Positions 32,820 through 44,442 are shown, numbered from the stretch's first letter. The stretch is DNA of 64,000 nt from Siphonodentalium dalli (GCA_032622095.1 CP136066.1:228476961-228540960); one strand, 5' to 3'. Notes: generated from the letters alone by a model not told the origin. A program made the numbers and translations.

Positions 32820-35800
32820 GTAGCTCAACTTGGAAAGGGAATAATTTAATATATTACAGTCAATGGAGCGATTAGGAATGTGGAAAGTTGAATGTCTAAT
32901 ACTAGTTTATAGACATGAAGATAAAAGTAAAATCCAAGATGGCTGCTGGCGGCCATGTTTTCGGCCGAATGACCCCAAAATGAGTCGTTCCCATCTACAT
33001 GTCATCGTTAACATCAATGACAAATTTTATGACGATCAGACTAAAGGTACGACCTGTAGCCCATGCTATAGAATTTAGTCATACAAAGAGTAAAATCCAA
33101 GATGGCTGCTGGCGGCCATGTTTTTTGGCCGATTGACCCCAAAATGACTTGTTCCAATCTACATGTCATTGTTAACATCCATGACAAATTTGATGATGAT
33201 CAGACTAAAGGTACGACCTGTAGCCCGTGCTAAAGAATTTAGTCATACAAAGAGTAAAATCCAAGATGGCTGCTGGCGGCCACGTTTTTTCCGCCAAATG
33301 ACCCCAAAATTACTCGTTCCCATCTACATATCAACATTAACATCCAGGACAAATTTCATGATGATCAGACGAATAGTACGACCTGTGGCCCGTGCTAATG
33401 GATTAAATTTTGAAATCCAAGATGGCCGCTGGCGGCCATGTTTTTTGTCCGAATGACCCCAAAATGACTCGTTCCCATTTACATTCCAATTTCAACAGCC
33501 ATGAAAAATTTATGATGATCAGACTGAAGGTACGACCTGTAGCCCGTGCTAAAGGATTTAGTCATACAAAGAGTAAAATCCAAGATGGCTGCTGGCGGCC
33601 ATCTTTTTTGGCCGAATGACCCCAAAATGACTCGTTCCCATCTACATGTCATTATTAACATTCATGAAAAATTTTATGCTGATCAGACTAAAGATACAAC
33701 CTGTAGCCCGTGCTAAAGGATTTAGTCATACAAAGAGTAAAATCCAAGATGGCTGCTGGCGACCATGTTTTTTGGCCGATTTACCCCAAAATTACCCGTT
33801 CCCATCTACATGTCATTGTTAACATCCATGACAAATTTTATGATGATCAGACTAAAGGTACGACCTGCAGCCCGTGATAAAGAATTTAGTCATACAAAGA
33901 GTAAAATCTAAGATGGCTGCTGGTGGCCATGTTTTTTGGCCGAATGACCCCAAAATTACTCGTTCCCATCTACATGTAAATATTATCATCCATGACAAAT
34001 TTCATGATGATCAGACAATCAGTACGACCTGTGGCCCGTGCTAATGGATTAAATTTTGAAATCCAAGATGGCCGCTGGCGGCCATGTTTTTTGTCCGAAT
34101 GACCCCAAAATGACTCGTTCCCATCTACATTCCAATATCAACAGCCATGACAAATTTTATAATGATCAGACTAAAGGTACGACCTGTAGCCCGTGCTAAA
34201 GGATTTAGTCATACAAAGAGTAAAATCCAAGATGGCTGCTGACGGCCATGTTTTTTGGCCGAATGACCCCAAAATGACTCGTTCCCATCTACATGTCATT
34301 ATTAACATTCTTGACAAATTTTATGATGATCAGACTAAAAGTAGGACCTGTAGCCCGTGCTAAAGGATTTAGTCATGCAAAGAGTAAAATCCAAGACGGC
34401 TGCTGGCGGCCATGTTTTTTGGCCGATTGACCCCAAAATGACTCGTTCCAATCTACATGTCATTGTTAACATCCATGACAAATTTGATGATGATCAGACT
34501 AAAGGTACCACCTGTAGCCCGTGCTAAAGAATGTAGTCATACAAAGAGTAAAATCCAAGATGGCTGCTGGCGGCCATATTTTTCGGCCGAATGACCCCAA
34601 AATTACTCGTTCCCATCTACATGTCAATATTAACATCCATGACAAATTTCATGACGATCAGACGAACAGTGCGACCTGTGGCCCGTGCTAATGGATTGAA
34701 TTTTGAAAACAAAGATGGCCACTGGCGGCCATGTTTTATGTCCGAATGACCCCAAAATGACTCGTTCCCATCTACATTCCAATTTCAACAGCCATGATAA
34801 ATTTCATGATTATCAGACTAAAGGTACGACCTGTAGCCCGTGCTAAAGGATTTAGTCATACAAAGAGTAAAATCCAAGATGGCTGCTGGCGGCCATGTTT
34901 TTTGCCCGAATAACCCAAAAATGACTCGTTCCCATCTACATGTCATTGTTAACATCCATGACAAATTTTATGACGATCTCACTAAAGGTACGACCTGTAG
35001 CCCGTGCTAAAGGATTTAGTCATACAAAGAGTAAAATCCAAGATGGCTGCTGGCGGCCATCTTTTTTGGCCGATTGACCCCAAAATGACTTGTTCCAATC
35101 TACATGTCATTGTTAACATCCATGACAAATTTGATGATGATCAGACTAAAGGTACGACCTGTAGCCCGTGCTAAAGAATTTAGTCATACAAAGAGTAAAA
35201 TCCAAGATGGCTGCTGGCGGCCACGTTTTTTCCGCCAAATGACCCCAAAATTACTCGTTCCCATCTACATATCAACATTAACATCCAGGACAAATTTCAT
35301 GATGATCAGACGAATAGTACGACCTGTGGCCCGTGCTAATGGATTAAATTTTGAAATCCAAGATGGCCGCTGGCGGCCATGTTTTTTGTCCGAATGACCC
35401 CAAAATGACTCGTTCCCATTTACATTCCAATTTCAACAGCCATGAAAAATTTATGATGATCAGACTGAAGGTACGACCTGTAGCCCGTGCTAAAGGATTT
35501 AGTCATACAAAGAGTAAAATCCAAGATGGCTGCTGGCGGCCATCTTTTTTGGCCGAATGACCCCAAAATGACTCGTTCCCATCTACATGTCATTATTAAC
35601 ATTCATGAAAAATTTTATGCTGATCAGACTAAAGATACAACCTGTAGTCCGTGCTAAAGGATTTAGTCATACAAAGAGTAAAATCCAAGATGGCTGCTGG
35701 CGACCATGTTTTTTGGCCGATTTACCCCAAAATTACCCGTTCCCATCTACATGTCATTGTTAACATCCATGACAAATTTTATGATGATCAAACTAAAGGT

Positions 35801-38800
35801 ACGACCTGCAGCCCGTGATAAAGAATTTAGTCATACAAAGAGTAAAATCTAAGATGGCTGCTGGTGGCCATGTTTTTTGGCCGAATGACCCCAAAATTAC
35901 TCGTTCCCATCTACATGTAAATATTATCATCCATGACAAATTTCATGATGATCAGACAATCAGTACGACCTGTGGCCCGTGCTAATGGATTAAATTTTGA
36001 AATCCAAGATGGCCGCTGGCGGCCATGTTTTTTGTCCGAATGACCCCAAAATGACTCGTTCCCATCTACATTCCAATATCAACAGCCATGACAAATTTTA
36101 TAATGATCAGACTAAAGGTACGACCTGTAGCCCGTGCTAAAGGATTTAGTCATACAAAGAGTAAAATCCAAGATGGCTGCTGACGGCCATGTTTTTTGGC
36201 CGAATGACCCCAAAATGACTCGTTCCCATCTACATGTCATTATTAACATTCTTGACAAATTTTATGATGATCAGACTAAAAGTAGGACCTGTAGCCCGTG
36301 CTAAAGGATTTAGTCATGCAAAGAGTAAAATCCAAGACGGCTGCTGGCGGCCATGTTTTTTGGCCGATTGACCCCAAAATGACTCGTTCCAATCTACATG
36401 TCATTGTTAACATCCATGACAAATTTGATGATGATCAGACTAAAGGTACCACCTGTAGCCCGTGCTAAAGAATGTAGTCATACAAAGAGTAAAATCCAAG
36501 ATGGCTGCTGGCGGCCATATTTTTTGGCCGAATGACCCCAAAATTACTCGTTCCCATCTACATGTCAATATTAACATCCATGACAAATTTCATGACGATC
36601 AGACGAACAGTGCGACCTGTGGCCCGTGCTAATGGATTGAATTTTGAAAACAAAGATGGCCACTGGCGGCCATGTTTTTTGTCCGAATGACCCCAAAATG
36701 ACTCGTTCCCATCTACATTCCAATTTCAACAACCATGATAAATTTCATGATTATCAGACTAAAGGTACGACCTGTAGCCCGTGCTAAAGGATTTAGTCAT
36801 ACAAAGAGTAAAATCCAAGATGGCTGCTGGCGGCCATGTTTTTTGCCCGAATAACCCAAAAATGACTCGTTCCCATCTACATGTCATTGTTAACATCCAT
36901 GACAAATTTTATGACGATCTCACTAAAGGTACGACCTGTAGCCCGTGCTAAAGGATTTAGTCATACAAAGAGTAAAATCCAAGATGGCTGCTGGCGGCCA
37001 TCTTTTTTGGCCGAATGACCCCAAAATGACTCGTTCCCATCTACATGTCATTATTAACATTTATGAAAAATATTATGATGATCAGACTAAAGATACAACC
37101 TGTAGCCCGTGCTAAAGGATTTAGTCATACAAAGAGTAAAATCCAAGATGGCTGCTGGCGACCATGTTTTTTGGCCGATTGACCCCAAAATTACTCGTTC
37201 CCATCTACATGTCATTGTTAACATCCATGACAAATTTTATGATGATCAGACTAAAGGTACGACCTGCAGCCCGTGATAAAGAATTTAGTCATACAAAGAG
37301 TAAAATCTAAGATGGCTGCTGGTGGCCATGTTTTTTAGCCGAATGACCCCAAAATTACTCGTTCCCATCTACATGTAAATATTATCATCCATGACAAATT
37401 TCATGATGATCAGACAATCAGTACGACCTGTGGCCCGTGCTAATGGATTAAATTTTGAAATCCAAGATGGCCGCTGGCGGCCATGTTTTTTGTCCGAATG
37501 ACCCCAAAATGACTCGTTCCCATCTACATTCCAATATCAACAGCCATGACAAATTTTATAATGATCAGACTAAAGGTACGACCTGTAGCCCGTGCTAAAG
37601 GATTTAGTCATACAAAGAGTAAAATCCAAGATGGCTGCTGACGGCCATGTTTTTTGGCCGAATGACCCCAAAATGACTCGTTCCCATCTACATGTCATTA
37701 TTAACATTCTTGACAAATTTTATGATGATCAGACTAAAAGTAGGACCTGTAGCCCGTGCTAAAGGATTTAGTCATGCAAAGAGTAAAATCCAAGACGGCT
37801 GCTGGCGGCCATGTTTTTTGGCCGATTGACCCCAAAATGACTCGTTCCAATCTACATGTCATTGTTAACATCCATGACAAATTTGATGATGATCAGACTA
37901 AAGGTACGACCTGTAGCCCGTGCTAAAGAATTTAGTCATACAAAGAGTAAAATCCAAGATGGCTGCTGGCGGACATGTTTTTGGGCCGAATGACCCCAAA
38001 ATTACTCGTTCCCATCTACATGTCAATATTAACATCCATGACAAATTTCATGACGATCAGACGAACAGTGCGACCTGTGGCCCGTGCTAATGGATTGAAT
38101 TTTGAAAACAAAGATGGCCACTGGCGGCCATGTTTTTTGTCCGAATGACCCCAAAATGACTCGTTCCCATCTACATTCCAATTTCAACAGCCATGATAAA
38201 TTTCATGATTATCAGACTAAAGGTACGACCTGTAGCCCGTGCTAAAGGATTTAGTCATACAAAGAGTAAAATCCAAGATGGCTGCTGGCGGCCATGTTTT
38301 TTGCCCGAATAACCCAAAAATGACTCGTTCCCATCTACATGTCATTGTTAACATCCATGACAAATTTTATGACGATCTGACTAAAGGTACGACCTGTAGC
38401 CCGTGCTAAAGGATTTAGTCATGCAAAGAGTAAAATCGAAGATGGCTGCTGGCGGCCATGTTTTTTGGCCGAATGACCCCAAAATTACTCGTTCCCATCT
38501 ACATGTCAATATTAACATCCATGACAAATTTCATGACGATCAGACGAACAGTAAGGCCTGTAGCCCGTGCTAATGGATTGAACTTTGAAATCTAAGATGG
38601 CCGCTGGCGGCCATGTTTTTTTTCCGTATGACCCCAAAATGAATCATTCCGGTACAAATGTTGATGTCAACAGCTATGACAAATTTCATAATGATCCGAT
38701 CAAAGGTACGACCTGTAGCCTCTATTGTTGACGCGTTACGCACACACGCACACACGCACACACGCACACACGGACGACGGACGACAAAGCCATGGCAATA

Positions 38801-38831
38801 GCTCAAACTTTACAAAGTAAAGTTGAGCTAA
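32820..38831 (+). mobile_element. Helitron/pearl-like element enclosing a tandem core
   Basis: Inverted ends TAGCTCAACTT (from about 32821) and AAGTTGAGCTA (38820-38830). The right end forms a hairpin, CTCAAACTTTAC-AAA-GTAAAGTTGAG (38802-38827), followed directly by CTAA and then T, matching the Helitron rule of a 3' hairpin plus CTRR before T. Between the ends are a 162-bp tandem core and a right flank with CACACG and ACGGACGACGG repeats. Bivalve pearl elements have the same plan: unique ends around tandem cores of about 160 bp. No Rep/helicase is present, so it is non-autonomous. The exact left end is uncertain. Confidence 0.6.
32927..38700 (+). repeat. 156-164-bp satellite array, about 36 units
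   Basis: Units begin AAATCCAAGATGGCTGCTGG, CGGCCATGTTTTTTGGCCGA, then ATGACCCCAAAATGACTCGT, CCCATCTACATGT, TGATCAGACTAAAGGTACGA, CCTGTAGCCCGTGCTAA. Two linker types alternate: GGATTTAGTCATACAAAGAG (about 164 bp) and ATGGATTAAATTTTGAAATC (about 156 bp). A 1941-bp block is repeated (33163 matches 35104), then a shorter 1458-bp step follows. Open frames of 60-97 codons here are products of the repeat. Confidence 0.95.
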
Positions 38832-38906
38832 TAAAACCAATTAGAGGGTCTGTAAATCAAATTATACGCTTCACATATGGGTGTGTAGTTCAGCTTTCTC
38901 GATCAG

Positions 38907-39148
38907 TTAACCCTTTGAGTGCCAGGGGCCGCTCTCATCGGCCCTAAACCTACAAAATAAGTCTGTTAAAGAATATAAGAATAAATTATTAAAATTGTAA
39001 AAAAATTCAAAAAAACAAAAAATTGTTAGGCCAATGCATTCTCTTATATATGCGAGGCGACCTATGGTCGACTCGCATATATAAGAGAATGCATTGGCAC
39101 AGGGTATATGGGTTGATACAAAAATCGACCTGGCACTCAAAGGGTTAT
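38907..39148 (-). mobile_element. PB-B TTAA element
   Basis: TTAA at 38907-38910; the right flank is TTAT. Ends CCCTTTGAGTGCCAGG and CCTGGCACTCAAAGGG. Same orientation and layout as the 18105 copy, with GGGGCCGCTCTCATCGGCCC at the left. Confidence 0.85.
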
Positions 39149-39184
39149 ACCTAAGTATAAACATTCATACAAGGAACCCGTGAC

Positions 39185-39575
39185 TGCCCCAAGGTTTTCC
39201 TAGGTTTCCACATCCCAGGATATCCTAGGAATAACAAGGAATTTTCCTAACTATTCCAAGGTTTTATTCCTAGGATATATATCCTAGGACATTTTGGAAA
39301 AGGGATATACTGCCCCAAGGATTTCCAAGGTTTTCCTAGGTTTCCACATCCCAGGATATCCTAGGAATAACAAGGAATTTTCCTAACTATTCCAAGGTTT
39401 TATTCCTAGGATATATATCCTAGGACATTTTGGAAAAGGGATATACTGCCCCAAGGATTTCCAAGGTTTTCCTAGGTTTCCACATCCCAGGATATCCTAG
39501 GAATAACAAGGAATTTTCCAAACTATTCCAAAGTTTTATTCCTAAGATATCCTAGGACATTTTGGCAAGGGAAAT
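39185..39575. repeat. 136-bp tandem repeat rich in CCTAGG
   Basis: Nearly three units at a 135-137-bp spacing (CACATCCCAGG at about 39209, 39346 and 39481). Each contains several short palindromes such as TCCTAGGA and CCAAGGTTTTCCTAGG. Confidence 0.9.
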
Positions 39576-39850
39576 AGTAAATAGTGTGTCTGTCATTTGC
39601 AGAATGAGGTCCCCAGAGGGTGGATTTAATGATGCTATCCCAGACGGCAGCCTAGGGTCAATAATTCACCCTCTGGGAACTTCATTCTGCTTAGGCCTCA
39701 TCTTCTGGGAAGTATCTATAGTCTTAAATTAACATTGGTTTTAGTTACTGTTTCACTTCTGGGAAGTATCTATAGACTTAAATTAACATTGGTTTTAGTT
39801 ACTGTTTCCCTTCTGGGAAGTTTCTATATCCCCGAATTTGCAGAAGATAA
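39576..39850. mobile_element. E element, right half missing
   Basis: Left end AAATAGTGTGTCTGTCATTT, one decayed foldback module, then a duplicated TTCTGGGAAGTATCTATAG / TTAAATTAACATTGG block. Stops at CCCGAATTTGCAGAAGATAA. Confidence 0.65.
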
Positions 39851-40414
39851 AACTGAGTATTTTGCACTAATCCATGCCTCAAATTCATTGATTTGTGGCA
39901 TATATTCTGTTGAGTATAAAAGGAGATGGTCCCATAAATGGCCGGAATATTAAAAATATTGTACAGCCCCCCCCTTTACCCCCCATACATCCTCCCTTTA
40001 CCCCACCATTTACCCCCCCCCCCCCCCTTTAAATGCCTCAATTTTACTAGCACAACTTTCTCTAGTAGACATAATTGTAGTCTGGGCTAGACAAGGTTGT
40101 GAGATCGAACCTCAATACTCATACTGAGTGGTGCCTCCATAGATCTGATATACATGTGCAAGAATTAAAATATACCTATTGGCTGTAAGAGTATTATCAT
40201 AATTTCTTCCATTGCCTAACAACATTTATGACATAAAAGAAGGCTAGCTAAGTAAATGGTTTTAATTTAGCTTCAGTAGTTATGAATTCACCATGATAAG
40301 AGGTTACAAGCAACTAAATAAGTGAAAGTATGCCCCTTGGCATTTGTATAGGAAAACTCGACGCAGCATAAAAAAAATTCTGGCAGCTGAATGGTGGATA
40401 ATATCTTTCGTATT
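39851..40414. other. Gene-free stretch with C-rich patch
   Basis: A C-rich low-complexity patch lies at about 39966-40030 (runs of 6-15 C broken by TTTA). The rest is unremarkable. Confidence 0.4.
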
Positions 40415-40466
40415 TTAACCCTTACATGACAGGAGCTTGCTGAATCTGTGCCAATGCATTCTCTTA
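40415..40466. mobile_element. PB-C left end cut by D
   Basis: TTAACCCTTACATGACAGGAGC leads to the left core arm, which stops at CATTCTCTTA where D begins. This is the same breakpoint as at 31895. The right part of PB-C does not reappear after D. Confidence 0.7.
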
Positions 40467-40650
40467 CAGTAATTCCTTAAGTAATCGACTCCTTAGCCAC
40501 AGCAGAATTATGGGCAATTTTTCAGGATTTAGTCAGAAATATGGCTTGTGCCATTCATTGGAAAGCTCTCAGCCATATTTCCAACTAAATCCTGAAAAAT
40601 TACCCATAATTCTGCTGTGGTTAAGGAGTCGATTATTTAGGGAATTACTG
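40467..40650. mobile_element. D foldback MITE, internal deletion
   Basis: Starts CAGTAATTCCTTAAGTAATC, ends GGGAATTACTG; TA flanks at 40465-40466 and 40651-40652. The matched changes ATTCC / GGAAT in the two ends suggest the arms were homogenised. The centre is shortened after GGAAAGCTCTC. Confidence 0.8.
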
Positions 40651-40928
40651 TATGGTATATTGTTCATTAGACATAGTCAATCTTATAAAGTATAGAGAGA
40701 AGGGGTGTTTGATTCCGCGATGAAAGGAAAATTGACACTGTGCTTAAATGTCTAAATTACACTGAAATCAGTTAAATTAATCATGAAACAGAGTGTTGTG
40801 CTTAGGATCAGCAACTTTGAGAATTTATGCTTCCTTTCTCAATATGATTTATGCCTTTTTCTGAAGAAACTGCCTGCCATGCCACAAGCTCACCATGCTG
40901 AAATGCTGTTGTTTCGCAGTAAACAGGT

Positions 40929-41373
40929 TTAAGATCCATAATCCATATTAACGCTCGGCGAAGTATTATTTCCTTAGCTTCGGGAATAAAAAATATTTGA
41001 TTCGAGTCAAGGAACTTGCCCATCAAAGCTCAGAGTGATCAGATATTGATTTTTGAAATCTATTCTTTTCACCACTGGTATTTTTTAGTGGCCTGGTAAA
41101 AAGTAAACGAGAAGACGATCTCGGACCAAATTGCAGATGAAGATGGAAAACTCTAAAATCAAGTGGCTTTTGTGTGTCAGATATTTGACAAACCGGCCAA
41201 ATTTTGTTGAACAAAAAGTTGATAAATAATAGTTTTGGGGAAATTTTATACTATAGTCGACTGTGTTTAGCATTATTTTTGGGCAATTAAACTATTCTGA
41301 AGCGGCATTTAAAAAAAATTGTTGTTGTTGGACTCTGATGATATGGGGACCTTCGAATCGTGAGTACCTCTAA
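40929..41373. mobile_element. G TTAA-bounded element
   Basis: Left TTAAGATCCATAATCC, right TCGTGAGTACCTCTAA. Shared body with 51451, 57116 and 63035: ATTAACGCTCG, CATCAAAGCTCAGAG, GATCAGATATTGAT, AGATGGAAAACTCTAAAATC, GTTGATAAATAATAG. Short minus-strand frames through it (for example 41023-41214) are not conserved between copies. Confidence 0.7.
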
Positions 41374-41404
41374 AGATGAGGAGGCATCATTGTGATGTGT
41401 AACG

Positions 41405-41863
41405 TGAGTAAATATGTTTGTTGTCATTTGCAGAATGAGGTCCCCAGAGGGTGAATATAGTGATGCTATCCTGCATAGCAGGCTAGCATCACCAAATTCC
41501 CCCTCTGGGGACCTCATTCTACATGGCCTCATCTGCTATGGGAGACATAGTAGACTCAGATTTGAAGTTCCCAAATGCTGAATATTTTGATGCACACCCA
41601 TTGGGAACCTCGATTATGCAATGTGTCGTCTGCCAATTTTGGGATATAGAGAAACTAAACTAAAAATATATAGAATCTATGTGAAGAAGTTTCTATAGAA
41701 ATTTGATAATAAAGAAACTTTCCAGAGAAGATGAGGCCTAAGCAGAATGAGGTCCCCAGAGGGTGAATTTAGGGAAGTTAGCCCACTATGTGGGATAGCG
41801 TCACTAAATTCACGCTCTGGTTACCTCATTCTGCAAATGTCAGGCACACTAAACTCAGGCCTG
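41405..41863. mobile_element. E element, GAGTTTAG-ended subtype
   Basis: The right end reads CAGGCACACTAAACTCAGGC, unlike the TATTTGCAGGC ends elsewhere, so this is a second E subtype (also at 57583 and the right end of 47545). Two foldback modules and a linker with CACCCATTGGGAACCTCG. Confidence 0.75.
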
Positions 41864-41879
41864 GACAAGTAAGTATCAA

Positions 41880-41955
41880 AATACAGGTAATCTAGTGATA
41901 AATCCAGGTAAATCTAGTGATAAATCCAGGTAAATCTAGTGATAAATCCAGGTAT
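41880..41955. repeat. 23-bp tandem repeat, three to four units
   Basis: Repeats of AATCTAGTGATAAATCCAGG TA immediately right of an E element. 41956-42261 holds nothing else recognised. Confidence 0.8.
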
Positions 41956-42261
41956 ATAACATTAGGAAAGACACAAGTATTCAGAGCTATGAGAAGTTTC
42001 ATAATTTTCCCACAATGCACCTCACAACAGCTTTCTCCCAATTAAGTTTGTTTGTGTAAAACATGGTTGCACCTGAGACATATTTAATAATTTGACATGA
42101 TTTGTTTAATTAATGGGAATTTATATATAACAGAAGGCCATCAGTGCTTTTAAAGCATTTGGGAATTTACATATACGTCAAAACACATCACAGAGAGTAT
42201 AGTGACAACATGAAATCACATCAACAGGTGTTCCCTGGCATTACCATATTATAAAGTGCAG

Positions 42262-42385
42262 GGACCACAGAAGCACCAAAGGGCAAGGGGGGCAAACCAG
42301 TCAGAAGGGCAATTTCCGGGTACCCGCTGGACTCCCCTGCGCCAGGGCAAGGGGGGCAAGTGGCCCCCTTCTCCGGCGTCCCTGA
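42262..42385. repeat. GC-rich dispersed repeat
   Basis: Inverse of the block at 1728-1830, with GGGCAAGGGGGGCAA occurring twice (about 42280 and 42343). Class unknown. Confidence 0.5.
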
Positions 42386-42392
42386 TAAAGTG

Positions 42393-42825
42393 TTAACACT
42401 TTCATGTGCCAGTGCATTCTCTTATATACGCAAGTCTCCCATAGGGAGCCTCGCATATATAAGAGAATGCACTGGCTTAAAAGTTCAAGGTAAATATTGT
42501 TAGGCCAATGAATTCTTTTATACATGTATGGCTCCCTATGGGAGACTCGCATATATAAGAGAATGCACTGGCTTACAAGCTCAAGGTAAATATTAGGCCA
42601 ATGAATTCTCTTATATATTGCGAGGCTTCCTATATGGGCAACTCACATAATAAGAATGCATTGGAATAGTGTTTTCGCAAAATTTCAGGAAGCTCCAGTC
42701 ATTGAAGGGTTAAACTACCCTTATGGAGCCCCTCACAGACATGAGCAGAGGACACTCAGCAATAGAATCTGCCACATGTATGGGGCTCCCTACAGGAAGC
42801 TCAAGTCATAAAAGGGTCAAAGAGT
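42393..42825. mobile_element. PB-C TTAA element, composite
   Basis: TTAA at 42393-42396 and an internal TTAA at 42710-42713 after CCAGTCATTGAAGGG. Beyond it is the GGAGCCCCTCACAGACATGA hairpin module, ending AAGTCATAAAAGGG. Several core derivatives inside. Same two-part structure as 2193-2550, in the opposite order. Confidence 0.65.
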
Positions 42826-42922
42826 TAAAGTAAATTTGAGACAGTTGTAAAATGTCTCAATTACACTGATATCTTTTGAGTTAATCATCAAACAATTTGG
42901 CTATCTACAGGTATGTTAAGTC

Positions 42923-43176
42923 CAAGCCTTGAAATAGCGTGTCTGTCATTTGCAGAATGAGGTCCCCAGAGGGTGAATTTAGTGATGCTACCCCGCATAG
43001 CGGGCTAGCATCACCAAATTCACCCTCTGGGGACCTCATTCTGCTTACACCTCAGCAGATTGAGGTTCCAAGAGGGTGAATTTGGTGATGCTAGCCTGCT
43101 ATGCAGGGTAGCATCACTAAATTCACCCTCTGGGAACCTCATTCTGCAAATGACAGACACACTATTTCAAGGCTTG
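42923..43176. mobile_element. E-type MITE, compact form (hAT-like)
   Basis: Ends CAAGCCTTGAAATAGCGTG and ...CTATTTCAAGGCTTG; 254 bp. Flanks GTTAAGTC and GCTAAGTC agree at seven of eight positions. Very close to the 17116 copy, so both come from one recently active lineage. Confidence 0.88.
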
Positions 43177-43189
43177 GCTAAGTCATTAA

Positions 43190-43465
43190 ATGAGTGCTGG
43201 TGAAGACCAACAGACCATGTTTACAGAGAAGGCATGGGAGATAATGACACATAAAAAGACTACAGGTCTGAGCTCTAAAGGTGACATGCAAGGTGGTGAT
43301 GAATTAACTATGAGTACACACATCCTAATCCCTGGGGTCCCGGCTACAAACCACCTTAATCCACGGGGTCTCCGTTTACAGACAATCACAAATGTTTTTA
43401 GAGGAATCGGCAGTTTATTTCTACTAACCGAGAACATGCTAAAAAAAACTGTTTTGCTGATGTAA
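43190..43465 (+). CDS. Unclassified 91-codon open frame
   Basis: The longest frame in a repeat-free gap between E (ends 43176) and B (starts 43481), with balanced base composition. No domain, signal peptide or membrane segment; no splice context identified. The antisense strand is also open for 83 codons, which lowers the weight of either. Could be a chance frame or remnant of an exon. Confidence 0.15.
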   Translation: MSAGEDQQTMFTEKAWEIMTHKKTTGLSSKGDMQGGDELTMSTHILIPGVPATNHLNPRGLRLQTITNVFRGIGSLFLLTENMLKKTVLLM

Positions 43466-43480
43466 CGAAAATTTTGAAGT

Positions 43481-43848
43481 TTAAAGTGGCGTGAAACACT
43501 CCAGTAGGGTGGTCAAATAGAAATGGGGAATAATCTTGCTCACAGTTGTTATTTTTACAAATATTAATCCAAATTGACAACACATACGGTCATTTTTCTA
43601 TATTAATTAAATGCAATGATTATCGATGGCGAAATCATTTGTGTTAGTTTATTGCCGATAGTTGTGTCCTGAATCAAGATGTAAATATTTACAATTGGGC
43701 GTAGATCAGACGATGTTTTCTATGGAGTGGTAAGGTCGATTCCTTTTCGGCGATGCTAATAGAATGCTACATTCCTCCCATTGGCATAGAGCCTCCATAC
43801 TAACATATCAGTTTCAAGCACCCAAACAAGTCCATAATACATCTTTAA
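43481..43848 (+). mobile_element. B TTAA-bounded element
   Basis: From TTAAAGTGGCGTGAAACACT to CCATAATACATCTTTAA. A clean single copy of the unit that is tandemly amplified at 9215-12117, but with many differences, so it is an older dispersed copy. Confidence 0.8.
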
Positions 43849-43970
43849 TGGTAAAGTTTGTTTGTCTATATATTTAATATAGCCATACTATGGTCATAGC
43901 ATGCGTGGACTCATAACAATTGTATGTAAGAGTTGTATAAAGAAATTTTCTCATATCTCTTGAGAAGCGC

Positions 43971-44442
43971 TTAACCCTTTCAGGACAGGAGCTCCGCTGG
44001 TGCAGCATTAAAGATCATGTGCCAGTGCATTCTCATATATATGCGAATCTCCCATAGGTGGCCTTGCATATACATGTTTAAGAGAATGCACTGGCTCACA
44101 ATGTCAAGGTAAATTCTTTGGTCAATGCATTGTCTTATATATCTGAAGATCCTCATGGGAGACTTGCAAATATAAGAGAATGCATTGGCAGAGTTTTTGC
44201 AAAATTTCAGGAAGATCCAGTCACGGAAGGATTAAACTACCCTCATGGAACCCCTCACAGACCTGAGCAGATACAAGATGCCACCTGTATGGAGCTCCGG
44301 CCCTACAGGAAGCTCCAGTCATGGCCGGGTTAAACTACCCTCATGGAGCCCCTCACAGATGTGAGCAGACGACACTCAGCAATACAAACTGCCACCTGTA
44401 TGGGGCTCCCTACTGTGGAAGCTCCAGTCATGGCCGGGTTAA
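43971..44442. mobile_element. PB-C TTAA composite
   Basis: TTAA at 43971-43974 and 44439-44442. Left end CCCTTTCAGGACAGGAGC; right end GCTCCAGTCATGGCCGGG. Two core derivatives, then two tandem copies of the CTACCCTCATGGAGCCCCTC hairpin module, each closed by AGCTCCAGTCATGGCCGGG. Confidence 0.7.

Noticed and set aside
33163-35397. Duplicated 97-codon frames in the 162-bp array
   Set aside because: They are identical because of the 1941-bp higher-order duplication, not because of protein conservation; neighbouring units break the frame.
38570-38806. 78-codon minus-strand frame with Cys/Val repeats
   Set aside because: The CVRVCVCACVR segment is a translated CACACG microsatellite at the right end of the Helitron-like element.
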